The notes beneath the pieces were generated by a model that did no database searches, was not told the DNA's origin, and saw only the letters and a list, made by a program, of their open reading frames with translations. Shown here in pieces: positions 16,779 through 26,835 of a stretch of DNA of 64,000 bases (positions within the stretch are counted from its first letter, which is position 1; each line of letters opens with the position of its first letter). The DNA is from a virus. The stretch lies in the IMG/VR virus record IMGVR_UViG_3300032242_002041, positions 1 to 64,000 of that record, one strand, 5' to 3'. The translations under genes and the position numbers were made by a program.

Positions 16779-18191
16779 GCTCAATATTTTTACGACGAGC
16801 AGCTACGTCGATTCCTATTACAGTTTGCTAGAATATTTTCAAACTTTGACGTTGAATTTGGCACCAACGAAGCTGGCCAAGGTCCGGGCAGTACCGTAGA
16901 TACTCTAGTGCGTGTACCAGTACGCTACGGAGATGCCAGCCGGCAAGCGCAGACCATATTGCAAAACAATTCAGCCAACGACATGCCGGCAACACCCTTG
17001 ATGACATTTTATATTACAGATTTAAAATATGATCGGCCTAGAATGCAGGAACCGTATTATGTACAAAACATGTCGGTTCGACAACGAACCTATGATCCCA
17101 ACACGGACACCTATGAAACCACGCAAGGCAATGCATTTACTATAGAACGTGCCATGCCTGTACCTTATGAAATGACCATAAACTTGGACATTTGGACCAG
17201 CAACACCAATCAAAAAATGCAGTTGTTGGAACAAATTTTAACCTTATTCAATCCTAGCTTAGAAATTCAAAGCACTGACAACTACATTGACTGGACCAGT
17301 TTGACTGTGTTGTATCTCAAAGATGTGCGTTGGTCAAGTAGAACTGTTCCTGTTGGCACCGATAACCCAATTGATATTGCCACCTTATCATTTACCCTGC
17401 CCATGTGGATTACTCCGCCGGCCAAGGTCAAGAAGCTTGGCGTTATTGAGCGTATTATTACCAGTGTGTACGATGCGCAAGGCGACCTAATCAACTCATT
17501 GACCAACAGTGATTTATTGTTGGGTACTAGACAACGATTTACACCCTTTGGATATCAAGTGCTACTAGTCAATAACAAATTGCAGGCACTACGTCACCAA
17601 CAAGTCATTGATGAACCCAATGCAACGTTGACCGAGGCCAATAGTCCACCTAGTAACTTGTTGTGGCATAGTGTAATTGGTATGTACGGCGTGCTTCGTC
17701 CTGGAATCAGTTATATTACACTAGAACAGCCAGATGGAACCGATGTGTCTGGTACCGTGGCTTATGATCCCACCGACGATAGATTTTTGTTGTTTACTGT
17801 AAACACCAGTACTGTGCCGGCCAACACCTTGCCGCCAATAACGGCTGTGATAGATCCTCTGATCAGTGGGCCCGGTTATGGGTTGCCAGCGGCTGCTCCG
17901 GGACAACGATACCTGCTTACACAGGATACCGGCTCTTGGTCTAATCCAGACACCACCAATCCTGTGGCCTGGGAAGGGACGTTTGGACAACCGCTAGTAG
18001 CTCGTGCCAATGATATTATTGAATATGATGGCACCTATTGGCAAATTGTGTTTGATCGCACTAGTAGTCTAAATAATACACAGTATGTTACAAATCTTAC
18101 CTCAGAGTTACAGTATCGTTGGACTGGCACAACCTGGGTCAAGAGTTATCAAGGTATCTATCCGGGGGGCCAATGGACGCTGGTACTGTAA
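16776..18191 (+). CDS. gp15: Tail sheath stabiliser/terminator gp15, apparent ATC start
   Basis: The frame holds family-typical sequence from ATC 16776: AQYFYDEQLRRFLLQF, then VRVPVRYGDASRQ, LMTFYITDLKYDRPR, PVPYEMTINLDIW and LLEQILTLFNPSLEI. This matches T4 gp15 segment by segment (for example RVPITY and MIYELSIF...EQILPYF). No ATG, GTG or TTG lies in frame before GTG 16908, which would cut away 44 conserved residues. An AGGGAG sits 6 nt before the ATC. The 471-residue product has an added C-terminal W-rich region (EYDGTYWQIVF, QYRWTGTTWVK). Confidence 0.8.
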   Translation: MAQYFYDEQLRRFLLQFARIFSNFDVEFGTNEAGQGPGSTVDTLVRVPVRYGDASRQAQTILQNNSANDMPATPLMTFYITDLKYDRPRMQEPYYVQNMSVRQRTYDPNTDTYETTQGNAFTIERAMPVPYEMTINLDIWTSNTNQKMQLLEQILTLFNPSLEIQSTDNYIDWTSLTVLYLKDVRWSSRTVPVGTDNPIDIATLSFTLPMWITPPAKVKKLGVIERIITSVYDAQGDLINSLTNSDLLLGTRQRFTPFGYQVLLVNNKLQALRHQQVIDEPNATLTEANSPPSNLLWHSVIGMYGVLRPGISYITLEQPDGTDVSGTVAYDPTDDRFLLFTVNTSTVPANTLPPITAVIDPLISGPGYGLPAAAPGQRYLLTQDTGSWSNPDTTNPVAWEGTFGQPLVARANDIIEYDGTYWQIVFDRTSSLNNTQYVTNLTSELQYRWTGTTWVKSYQGIYPGGQWTLVL

Positions 18192-18604
18192 CGGCTGTGG
18201 GAGTTTGGTTTTACACTGTTAATACTCATAGATATCTATATCTTATGAGGAACGATCCTAAACATCCCGGCTCTTGGGGCTTGCCCGGTGGACGTGTAGA
18301 GTCGGGCGAAACCTTACTAGAAGCCATGACCCGTGAATGTCGTGAAGAATTAGGGTTTGTGCCTGACTATTTGCGTATGATTCCTTTGGAAAAGTTTACC
18401 ACTAGTGACGCAGGCTTTGAATATCACACGTTTTTTTGTGTGGTAGACTCAGAATTCCAACCTACATTAAATCACGAACACTTAGGATATGCCTGGATCA
18501 ATTCGGGTATTTGGCCTCGTCCCATGCACCCAGGACTTTGGTCAACTGTAAACTTTGACGCAGTACAAAACAAAATACTAGTTATTGAATCTAGTCTACT
18601 GTGA
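18173..18604 (+). CDS. Nudix hydrolase
   Basis: I choose ATG 18173 (MDAGTVTAVGVWFY), which overlaps the end of gp15 by 19 nt and has a GGGGGG run just upstream; an ATG 54 nt earlier would overlap gp15 much more. The 143-residue protein has a full Nudix box at residues 40-62 (G-x5-E-x7-RE-x2-EE-x-GF, seen as GGRVESGE... RECREELGF). Nudix enzymes hydrolyse nucleoside diphosphates linked to another group. GSWGLPGG precedes the box as in MutT/NudG-type members. The substrate cannot be read from the sequence. Confidence 0.88.
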   Translation: MDAGTVTAVGVWFYTVNTHRYLYLMRNDPKHPGSWGLPGGRVESGETLLEAMTRECREELGFVPDYLRMIPLEKFTTSDAGFEYHTFFCVVDSEFQPTLNHEHLGYAWINSGIWPRPMHPGLWSTVNFDAVQNKILVIESSLL

Positions 18605-19261
18605 CACGTCGCAGTAACTGATCCAATCTCGATAACTTAAGGTTCTTACATTGGCGCAGTCTACCCACTCGTCGGGCATGTTGGTACTTTCGCCAACCAG
18701 ATAAAATTCAACTGGATAAGTTCTAAATACGTCGGCAATTTCGTTGATCCAGGTGTTGTGGCCCCCATCAACGTCTTGATTGTATCCTAACAAAAATATT
18801 TCTCGATGTCCGTCAAATGCCGCCAGGTAAACTACGGTAGCTAGATCTACAACGGCAGGGCGTTGTGGTATAAGATAAAAACTGCCAGGATTACGAATAC
18901 AATTTTTTGCAGTAGTGTAGACCACGCTGTCTTGTTGGATTGCTGATGCCTGTATTTTGGCCAATTGGTCGGTGCGAGTCTCTACAGTAAAATCCAAACG
19001 CATTTCCAAGGCAATCGCTCCAACACCGTAGGTTTGTAATTTTTTACTGCTTAGTAGACCGCCGCGGTGACGGGCCAGACGGGTGTAGTCAAATGCGGCT
19101 CGATCCGCTGAACTGCCAATGCAGGCCGCACGACCCGAAATGTGTTGATTTTCAATGGGATTAGGAATCCACTCTCTGGTTTCTGATTTTTTGCCGCCGG
19201 ACCATCGAGCTTCTAGCACAACAAATTCTCCAGGGTAGTCAGTACGATATCTAGCTTCCAT
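18596..19261 (-). CDS. Hypothetical protein, glycosyltransferase-42/DUF115-like pattern
   Basis: The 221-residue protein alternates hydrophobic strands and helices. Segments resembling the DUF115 or GT42 sialyltransferase-like fold are AIALEMRLDFTVETR, VVYLAAFDGHREIFLLGYN and an NTWINEIADVFRTYP region with a His/Asn cluster. That resemblance is weak and based on pattern only. It overlaps the Nudix gene's 3' end by 9 nt (convergent) and lies at the left edge of the fibre locus. A sugar-modifying role for fibres or cell surface is possible, but the function is unknown. Confidence 0.55.
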   Translation of the reverse strand: MEARYRTDYPGEFVVLEARWSGGKKSETREWIPNPIENQHISGRAACIGSSADRAAFDYTRLARHRGGLLSSKKLQTYGVGAIALEMRLDFTVETRTDQLAKIQASAIQQDSVVYTTAKNCIRNPGSFYLIPQRPAVVDLATVVYLAAFDGHREIFLLGYNQDVDGGHNTWINEIADVFRTYPVEFYLVGESTNMPDEWVDCANVRTLSYRDWISYCDVSQ

Positions 19262-19269
19262 ATAGTTAC

Positions 19270-19905
19270 TTATCCGCCTAGAGTAACACCGCTACCAATG
19301 GTTACTCCTGAGATATTGAGATAGTATGGTGGATTAAGAGAAATTGCAACAGTTGATATTGCTCCACCGACCTGGGTAAGACCAGCAGTTCTTGCAGTTG
19401 ATATTCCTGCGGCAACCTGTAGTTCATCAACTATGAGTAATCCAGCACTAGCAGACCGGACTCCAGGAGTGTTTACTCGAACGGTAGTGGAAGCAGGTGC
19501 TGTCCATGTACCAGCAACGATTGGTGCACCGGCTGCATAAACACTTAGTACATAAGCATTGGCTGTGGGGGTTGTTAAAGTGTTGGTTGTTAATGTTGTT
19601 GAGTAGGACGCAACTGGCTGTAAAGAACTTACTCCCCTGTAGTCAATCATTACCGCTATAGTACTAGTGCCAGCGTTGGTTAGGGCTACACTTGATTCTG
19701 ATGCAGTGGCAGTTTTATAAAAAATAGTAGAAAATGTGCCACTACCTTGTGCAGAAAGTAAGGTCCATCCGGAGGGTGTGGTAGTTGTTGCAGTTCCTGT
19801 GGTAACAATTATCAAAGTATCACCTGCGGCATACCCAGCAGGTACAGCTACAGTTGGGTTTGCACCCGTTGCGACTGCGCCAACAGCAACAAATGAGACA
19901 GCCAT
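19270..19905 (-). CDS. Fibre-associated beta protein (211 aa)
   Basis: The sequence is Thr/Ala/Val/Gly-rich with many short strands (AAGDTLIIVTTGTATTTTPSGWTLLSAQGSGTF in part), typical of a jelly-roll-like adhesin or fibre tip. It ends with a YLNISGVTIGSGVTLGG tail that recalls the GPG motif of the small virion proteins further right. It starts on a TAATG overlap with the stop of the large fibre upstream, so the two are coupled and may act together. It may be a receptor-binding tip or tip chaperone; this is inferred from position. Confidence 0.6.
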   Translation of the reverse strand: MAVSFVAVGAVATGANPTVAVPAGYAAGDTLIIVTTGTATTTTPSGWTLLSAQGSGTFSTIFYKTATASESSVALTNAGTSTIAVMIDYRGVSSLQPVASYSTTLTTNTLTTPTANAYVLSVYAAGAPIVAGTWTAPASTTVRVNTPGVRSASAGLLIVDELQVAAGISTARTAGLTQVGGAISTVAISLNPPYYLNISGVTIGSGVTLGG

Positions 19906-22397
19906 TAGGTTCTGCCTACTACTACTTCGATTGTTCCTTCGGCGCCATCGAAGTCCTCAAGTGCTTTGCCAATTACGGTGCCAACTCGAGGATTGGATTC
20001 TGCTCTGGCACGTCCTAAGCCTGCACTAACCATTAGGTCGCCTTTGCGTACCGGACCAACAACAAATGTTGGCACACGTCCTGTGAGTGCCACTGTAGCA
20101 ATGTATTCACATTCTAATCCTTCATTCATTACAAATCCAGGATCAGTAGACACTACTCCAGCTACTCTGCAATCACTATCCACAGCGTTAACTGTGACTT
20201 CAGCTGTGCCACCAAATACCACAACAGTGCCCGGCACATAGTTAGCGTCGGCTGTATATTTTTCTGCCAAGTCAGCGTACTGTGCTGTGGTTGCTTTGCC
20301 GCTATACACACCAGTTGATGATATGGTTACTATCGACGACATAGCACCTGGTGCACCAAAAGCAAAGTTTAAAGTTGCGCCGCTTCCTGTGGAATATAAA
20401 CCAATTGCTCCGGTACCATCCGTAAAAGCTAATCCTCCACCATATGAACCAGATGCTTGCAATCCATAATTTGTGGCAGCAGCCGGGCTGGCATTTGTTC
20501 CTGCAATAACTTTAGCACCAGTAACATTACCGGTTGTACTAATCAGTCCACTTGATGTAACTGATGTCAGTGTGCCAACTGAGGTAATATTTGGTTGTGC
20601 GGCAGTGGTCACAGTGCCAGCTGTGGTTGCTGATCCAGCTGATCCACCAATACTTAACGACGCAGCAGTACCTGTTAGGCCAGTGCCAGCACCAGTAAAC
20701 GATGATCCAGTTACTGTTCCACTAGCACTTAAACTTGTGCCTGTCATTACACCACCTACAACACTTGCGGCTGTGGTTGTGCCAGTGACACTTGTTGACG
20801 AGCCAGTGATTACTCCACCCACTGTACTTGCGGCAGTTACGGTACCACTTACACTGGCACTTGTAGAATACACAGTTGCCCAATAATTACTTGTTCCACC
20901 TAAATTTAGTGTAGCATTGGCTGCTGGAGTTAATGCAATATTACTTTGCCAGCTTGTTGTAGTGTTATTGAATCTCCAGTAGGCCAAGGCATTGTTACCA
21001 AGATCAATACCGCCACCATTTAAGGCAGTGCCAGTATTTTGATTGTTACCTAATGTTATATTAAGTTCGTTGGTAGTTATAGTCTGAGAGTCAATATAAG
21101 TTACGTTACCTTGTACACTCAAGTTACCTGCGATAACAACGTTACCGTCTGTGCCACCAGAACCATTAGGGTCAATGGTAAATGTTGGGCCAGCAGCTAT
21201 GAGTGTGTTTCCACTAAGAGTAATACTACCGCCAACAACACTGGCACCGGTTACAGCACCTGTTACTGATACACTTGAGCCTGTAATAATACCGCCAACA
21301 GTTGAGGCAGCAGTTTGGCTACCAGTTACGCTTGTTGACGTGCCGGTTATTACACCACCCACAGTACTTGCAGCAGTTTGACTACCAGTGACACTTGTAC
21401 TTGATCCAGTGATCACACCACCAGCTACACTAGCGGCAGTTACTCCACCACTTACTGAAACACTAGTACCATTATGAGCTGTACCTGTTACGGTTCCTGA
21501 TACTGATAAACTTGAACCAGTAATTACACCACCTACAGTACTTGCAGCAGTTTGTGAACCGGTAACACTTGTACTTGTTCCAGTAATGACTCCACCTGCT
21601 ACACTAGCGGCTGTAACACCACCTGTAACACTTACCGCAGTTCCAATGTGGGTAGCCGCACTAACGTTGGCTGCACTTGTGATGTTGCCAGTGGCACTTA
21701 ATGTTGTAGCTGATATCACATTGGCACCAGTAATATTGCCGCCTGCGCCAGAACCAGCAATAATATTACCACCAGTAATATTGCCTGTAGCACTTACTAA
21801 TCCGCCTGTGTTGATGTTGCCACCTGTGATGTTACCAGAGACGCTTGATAATCCAGAGGTGTATATTCCAGTTGTAGCAACTACAACAACATTTGATGTT
21901 CCGCCTATGGATATGTTGGCATTGCCACCACTTGTTCCAATATTGGCTTCACTTGTTCCATTTGAAATCTTAGTTGAGCTACCGCTTGCAATACCAGTTA
22001 ATTGACTGCCATTACCAATAAAGTATCCACCAGTAATGTTGCCAGTAGCACTTACTTGTCCGCCTGTTAGTACATTACCACCGGTGATGTTGCCTGTGAC
22101 TGATTCGGTTCCAGAGACTACCGTTCCAGTAGAACTTATGGTCAATATGTTGGCAGTACCAGCTGAGCTGATGGTTACATTACCACTGGCTCTGGTTACT
22201 ACGTTACTAGTGCCATTGATCAATTGGTTACCCGAAGCCGTACTGGCATTGGCCAATACAGTAACCACGTTACTGAGGTTTAAAAAGTACAGTACACCGT
22301 CGGCGTAATTTAGGCTTAATTCGCCATATGATAGGCTAGCCGCTAGAGGAACTGCGGCAACGTTGCCGTTGCGTTTAAGCAAAATTGTGTTAGACAT
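19905..22397 (-). CDS. Long tail fibre with repeats and G2/S74-like chaperone end
   Basis: The 830-residue protein starts MSNTILLKRNGNVAAVPL, a virion-anchoring start shared with the 1779-residue fibre. The middle consists of Gly/Ser/Thr-rich repeats including the 21-residue unit ending GGVITG. The last 130 residues (YADLAEKYTADANYVPGT, then VALTGRVP and VVVGRT) form a conserved C-terminal domain, as in peptidase-G2-like fibre chaperones that help trimerise the shaft. It lies 2 nt from the next fibre. It is probably part of the adsorption apparatus. Confidence 0.8.
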   Translation of the reverse strand: MSNTILLKRNGNVAAVPLAASLSYGELSLNYADGVLYFLNLSNVVTVLANASTASGNQLINGTSNVVTRASGNVTISSAGTANILTISSTGTVVSGTESVTGNITGGNVLTGGQVSATGNITGGYFIGNGSQLTGIASGSSTKISNGTSEANIGTSGGNANISIGGTSNVVVVATTGIYTSGLSSVSGNITGGNINTGGLVSATGNITGGNIIAGSGAGGNITGANVISATTLSATGNITSAANVSAATHIGTAVSVTGGVTAASVAGGVITGTSTSVTGSQTAASTVGGVITGSSLSVSGTVTGTAHNGTSVSVSGGVTAASVAGGVITGSSTSVTGSQTAASTVGGVITGTSTSVTGSQTAASTVGGIITGSSVSVTGAVTGASVVGGSITLSGNTLIAAGPTFTIDPNGSGGTDGNVVIAGNLSVQGNVTYIDSQTITTNELNITLGNNQNTGTALNGGGIDLGNNALAYWRFNNTTTSWQSNIALTPAANATLNLGGTSNYWATVYSTSASVSGTVTAASTVGGVITGSSTSVTGTTTAASVVGGVMTGTSLSASGTVTGSSFTGAGTGLTGTAASLSIGGSAGSATTAGTVTTAAQPNITSVGTLTSVTSSGLISTTGNVTGAKVIAGTNASPAAATNYGLQASGSYGGGLAFTDGTGAIGLYSTGSGATLNFAFGAPGAMSSIVTISSTGVYSGKATTAQYADLAEKYTADANYVPGTVVVFGGTAEVTVNAVDSDCRVAGVVSTDPGFVMNEGLECEYIATVALTGRVPTFVVGPVRKGDLMVSAGLGRARAESNPRVGTVIGKALEDFDGAEGTIEVVVGRT

Positions 22398-22399
22398 AC

Positions 22400-25300
22400 T
22401 TAGTATGTACCACCGTCAATGGTGTCGTTAGCATTTAATACGCTGACTCCACCTTTGTAAACTCCTGTACCAAGTATATTGCCGCCTGTAATGTTGCCTG
22501 TAGCACTTACAGTTCCACCAGTTGCTAAACTACCACCGGTTACTGCACCAGTTACTGAGGTACTCGAGCCAGTAATTACACCACCCACTGTACTTGCAGC
22601 TGTTTGGCTACCAGTTACTGAGGTACTAGATCCAGTAATAACACCGCCAACAACACTAGCACTAGTTACTGTACCTGTTACACTTACTGTAGTACCTGTA
22701 TGGGCTGTAGCACTAACGTTACCGCCAGTGATATTACCAGTGACACTTAACAATCCAGTTACATATTGACCTGTTGTTGCCCAAACTACTACGTTGCTAG
22801 TTCCGCTAATTGTAAGGTTAGCATTACCGTTGAGTGTTGTAGTAAGGTTTGTAGTACCGTTGGTAAGTGCTGTTGCTGTTGTGGCCGCAACACCTGTAAG
22901 TTGGCTACCATTACCAAAGTAATAACTAGCAGTTATGTTGCCTGTAGCACTAACTGTTGAGCCTGTAATGATACCACCAACGGTACTAGCGGCTGTTACT
23001 GCACCCGAAACGCTGGCACTGGCGCCACTTACAGCACCTGTTACTGATACGCTTGAACCGGTGATTACACCACCAACTGTTGAAGCAGCTGTTTGACTAC
23101 CAGTTACGCTTGTACTTGAGCCAGTGATTATACCACCCACTGTACTTGCCGCTGTCACTGCACCCGAAACACTAGCACTTGCACCACTTACAGCACCTGT
23201 TACTGATACACTTGTACCTGTGATTACACCACCAACTGTACTGGCAGCTGTTTGTGATCCAGTTACGCTTGTTGAAGTTCCTGTAATTACGCCACCTGCT
23301 ACACTGGCTGCAGTTATACCACCTGTTACTGATACTGATGCACCAACATGTGCGGCACCTGTATTACCAATTGTAGCGGCACTTACAGTACCGCCAACAA
23401 TACTGGCTAAAGCATTACCAATTGTAGCGGCGTTGATTGTAGCGGCTAAAACTGTACCTGTACCACTTACGGTACCTGTTCCATAGTTGACGTTGCCACC
23501 AGTGATATTGCCACTAGCACTAACTGTTGCGCCGCTTACGGCACCTGTTACACTGGTACTTGAGCCTGTGATAACTCCGCCTGCAACTGAAGCGGCAGTT
23601 ACACCACCACTAACACTTGCACTAGCACCTTGAACGGCACCTGTTACGCTTGCCGAACTTCCAGTGATAACACCGCCCACTGTACTTGCAGCGGTAACTG
23701 TACCACTTACTGAAGCACTTGACCCAGTGATAACACCGCCAACTGTACTAGCGGCAGTTACGGTACCGGATACGCTAGCACTGGCGCCACTTACAGCACC
23801 CGTTACCGATGTGCTTGAGCCAGTAATTACACCACCAACTGTACTAGCGGCAGTTTGTGTTCCAGTTACGCTGGTACTTGTACCAGTAATAACTCCACCT
23901 GCTACTGAGGCAGCTGTTACGCCACCTGATACACTAGCACTTGCGCCTTGAACGGCGCCTGTGACACTTGTACTTGTACCAGTAATTACACCGCCAACTG
24001 TACTAGCGGCAGTTACAGTTCCTGTAACACTTAAACTTGTACCAGTGGCTGCACCAATGTTTGGTGTTGTCAGTGTAGCACCGGCCTTGACAATAATGTT
24101 TCCAGCGCCATCAAACGCTGTGGTTGCATTGTCAACTTTGGCACTGAATACTGTACCAGTTAAACTGATACCAGCTGATGTATTGGCCGTATATGTTGTG
24201 GTTTGACTGAATACTGCAAAACTAATATTACTAGTTCCAAATGTAATTGTTCCTTGTGGTGCATTAACAACAAACGCAGTACCTCCATTAACAGCACCGT
24301 TGGATGTAAAGAAGTAGTCGTTAAGACTTAGGGTATTTGGAACAGATCCGTATGTGTTGGTATCTGTTGAACGAACAATAGCTGTTGCATTAGACCAGGT
24401 ATAAACACCGTTATATGCACCATTAGCTTCGTTTTTAACCAAGATACGTGTGCCAACAGTCTGAACGTTGGCTGTATCAATCAAATTAAACGAGCCAGTA
24501 GTTTGTAAGTATGCACCAACACCGTTTGAAACACCGTTAGGTTGAGTATAGGTAATTGTACCGCCTGTGGTTGTAGCCAAGGTAGTTGTTGTAGCTACAT
24601 AAACTGGTGTGTGGAAGGTTAACCCTGTTGATGCTATTTGATCAACGTAGTATTTAGATGCTGCATCAGTATCTTGTACTGGAGTTAACTGTAAACCGTT
24701 AACAAAAGTATTGGCCAAAACCAAATTACCGAATGGTGTAATATTGATATTGCCGCTACCATTGGTAATGGTTAGTCCTGTGGCATTGTATACTTGTGCG
24801 GTATTTACGTTGGCACCAGTAATATTGCCACTAGCACTAACAGTTGCACTACTTACAGCACCAGTAACACTTGTACTTGATCCGGTAATGACACCACCTG
24901 CTACACTAGCGGCTGTTACACCACCTGTTACACTTGCACTGGCGCCACTTACGGCACCAGTTACTGATGCGCTTGAACCAGTAATAACACCACCGGCAAC
25001 TGAAGCAGCTGTAACACCACCTGATACACTTGTGCTTGAGCCAGTGATTACACCACCTACTGTACTAGCGGCAGTTGCAGTACCAGTTACTGACACACTT
25101 GTTCCTGTAATAACACCACCAACTGTTGACGCGGCAGTTGCAGTACCACTTGTGCTGATTGCACCTGTGCTTAAAATGTTTGCGCCGGATATGTTGGCTG
25201 CACTAGTAAGGTTACCGGTAGAGCTGATTAGGCCGCCTGTTAAAACGTTCCCACCTGTTACGTTTCCACTTACACTTGTACTTGTACCTGTGATTACTCC

Positions 25301-26833
25301 ACCAACTGTACTGGCAGCTGTTTGTGTTCCTGTAACACTGGTACTTGTTCCTGTAATGACTCCGCCTGCTACTGAGGCGGCTGTTACTCCACCTGATACA
25401 CTTGCACTTGCACCTTGCACTGATCCAGTAACACTTGTACTTGAGCCAGTAATTACACCACCAACGGTACTTGCCGCTGTTTGTGTGCCTGTGACACTTG
25501 TTGAAGTACCGGTTATGACACCACCTACAACACTAGCAGCAGTTACGGTACCGGTAACGCTAACTGTGGTACCTGTATGAGCCGTTGCTGAAATGTTACC
25601 ACCAGTGATATTACCAGTTGACGAAATCAATCCGCCTGTTAGTAAATTACCGCCGGTGATGTTACCTGCATTAATTGTGCCGGTTGTTGAAATTGTATTA
25701 GAACCAAATGCAGCCAAGAAACTAGCGGCATTGGTATTGCTGTATCCAGCTGGCAAGCCAGTTATCTGACTACCATTACCAAAAAGGTAACTACCGGTGA
25801 TATTTCCTGTAGCACTAACACTTGTTGCTGTGATTACGCCACCTGCTACACTAGCAGCTGTAACGCCACCAGTAACACTTGTTGAAGTGCCGGTGATTAC
25901 ACCACCTGCTACTGATGCGGCAGTAACTCCACCTGATACGCTAGCACTGGCACCACTCACGGCACCTGTTACACTAGTACTTGAACCAGTAATTACACCA
26001 CCTACAGTACTTGCGGCTGTTTGTGTTCCTGTAACGCTAGTACTTGTACCAGTAATAACTCCACCTGCAACTGATGCGGCAGTTACCCCACCAGCAGTTG
26101 AATAACTACCCGCTGATGATGTGCCAGTAACACTTACAGAGCTACCAGTAATAACACCACCCACTGTACTTGCAGCAGTTACAGTACCACTGGTGCTGAT
26201 TGCACCCGAACTTAATACGTTGCCACCAATGACGTTACCAGACGTTGATATACTGTTGCCAGAGCCTGTAACAACTATGTTACTACCGTTGACTGTCAAC
26301 GTTGTGTCAGTAGCACCAACGGTTACGTTACCAAGATAAAGGGTACTGTTTGATAACCAAAGATCTTTCCAACGATTTGTAGTGTTACCCAAACTGTAGG
26401 TGATGTTTGCTGCGGGTATTAAATTGCTAGCAACTAGTCCTGCGGACAATTGGCCGCCTGTTGAAATATTACCGCCAGCTACGTTACCGGTTACGCTTAA
26501 TACGTTGGTTGCTGAATTATATGTAAATGCTGACGAAGCTGCCAAGTTACCAGCATTGTTATAAACAACCTGTGTGTTTGCTCCTGGAGCAGTTACGTTG
26601 CCACTAATACTACCGGCAAACGCACCAACAAAGTAACCAGCTGTAGTAATATTTCCTGTAGCACTTACTTGTCCGCCAGTTAATACGTTGCCGCCGGTAA
26701 TGTTACCTGAGGCCGAAACAGTAACGAAGCCTGTGGATTGTCTAGTCCAAGAATTTGAAGCTGACGAATAAACATACGTTATACCGTTTACTACTGTGGT
26801 TTGTCCGTCTGTTGGAGTAGTTGGAAATGCCAT
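22400..26833 (-). CDS. Giant repeat fibre (1477 aa)
   Basis: The protein starts MAFPTTPTDGQTTVVNGITY, a knob-like anchor unlike that of its neighbours, followed by long tracts of the 21-residue repeat (for example SVTGTQTAASTVGGVITG). In the middle (about residues 745-960) is a unique block, STGLTFHTPVYVATTTTL to TLTTPNIGAATGTSLSVTG, also found in the 1620-residue fibre. It has no S74 or G2 chaperone at its end; it stops with NDTIDGGTY. It may therefore depend on another protein for trimerisation. Repeats are typical beta-helix shaft material. Confidence 0.78.
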   Translation of the reverse strand: MAFPTTPTDGQTTVVNGITYVYSSASNSWTRQSTGFVTVSASGNITGGNVLTGGQVSATGNITTAGYFVGAFAGSISGNVTAPGANTQVVYNNAGNLAASSAFTYNSATNVLSVTGNVAGGNISTGGQLSAGLVASNLIPAANITYSLGNTTNRWKDLWLSNSTLYLGNVTVGATDTTLTVNGSNIVVTGSGNSISTSGNVIGGNVLSSGAISTSGTVTAASTVGGVITGSSVSVTGTSSAGSYSTAGGVTAASVAGGVITGTSTSVTGTQTAASTVGGVITGSSTSVTGAVSGASASVSGGVTAASVAGGVITGTSTSVTGGVTAASVAGGVITATSVSATGNITGSYLFGNGSQITGLPAGYSNTNAASFLAAFGSNTISTTGTINAGNITGGNLLTGGLISSTGNITGGNISATAHTGTTVSVTGTVTAASVVGGVITGTSTSVTGTQTAASTVGGVITGSSTSVTGSVQGASASVSGGVTAASVAGGVITGTSTSVTGTQTAASTVGGVITGTSTSVSGNVTGGNVLTGGLISSTGNLTSAANISGANILSTGAISTSGTATAASTVGGVITGTSVSVTGTATAASTVGGVITGSSTSVSGGVTAASVAGGVITGSSASVTGAVSGASASVTGGVTAASVAGGVITGSSTSVTGAVSSATVSASGNITGANVNTAQVYNATGLTITNGSGNINITPFGNLVLANTFVNGLQLTPVQDTDAASKYYVDQIASTGLTFHTPVYVATTTTLATTTGGTITYTQPNGVSNGVGAYLQTTGSFNLIDTANVQTVGTRILVKNEANGAYNGVYTWSNATAIVRSTDTNTYGSVPNTLSLNDYFFTSNGAVNGGTAFVVNAPQGTITFGTSNISFAVFSQTTTYTANTSAGISLTGTVFSAKVDNATTAFDGAGNIIVKAGATLTTPNIGAATGTSLSVTGTVTAASTVGGVITGTSTSVTGAVQGASASVSGGVTAASVAGGVITGTSTSVTGTQTAASTVGGVITGSSTSVTGAVSGASASVSGTVTAASTVGGVITGSSASVSGTVTAASTVGGVITGSSASVTGAVQGASASVSGGVTAASVAGGVITGSSTSVTGAVSGATVSASGNITGGNVNYGTGTVSGTGTVLAATINAATIGNALASIVGGTVSAATIGNTGAAHVGASVSVTGGITAASVAGGVITGTSTSVTGSQTAASTVGGVITGTSVSVTGAVSGASASVSGAVTAASTVGGIITGSSTSVTGSQTAASTVGGVITGSSVSVTGAVSGASASVSGAVTAASTVGGIITGSTVSATGNITASYYFGNGSQLTGVAATTATALTNGTTNLTTTLNGNANLTISGTSNVVVWATTGQYVTGLLSVTGNITGGNVSATAHTGTTVSVTGTVTSASVVGGVITGSSTSVTGSQTAASTVGGVITGSSTSVTGAVTGGSLATGGTVSATGNITGGNILGTGVYKGGVSVLNANDTIDGGTY

Positions 26834-26835
26834 GA

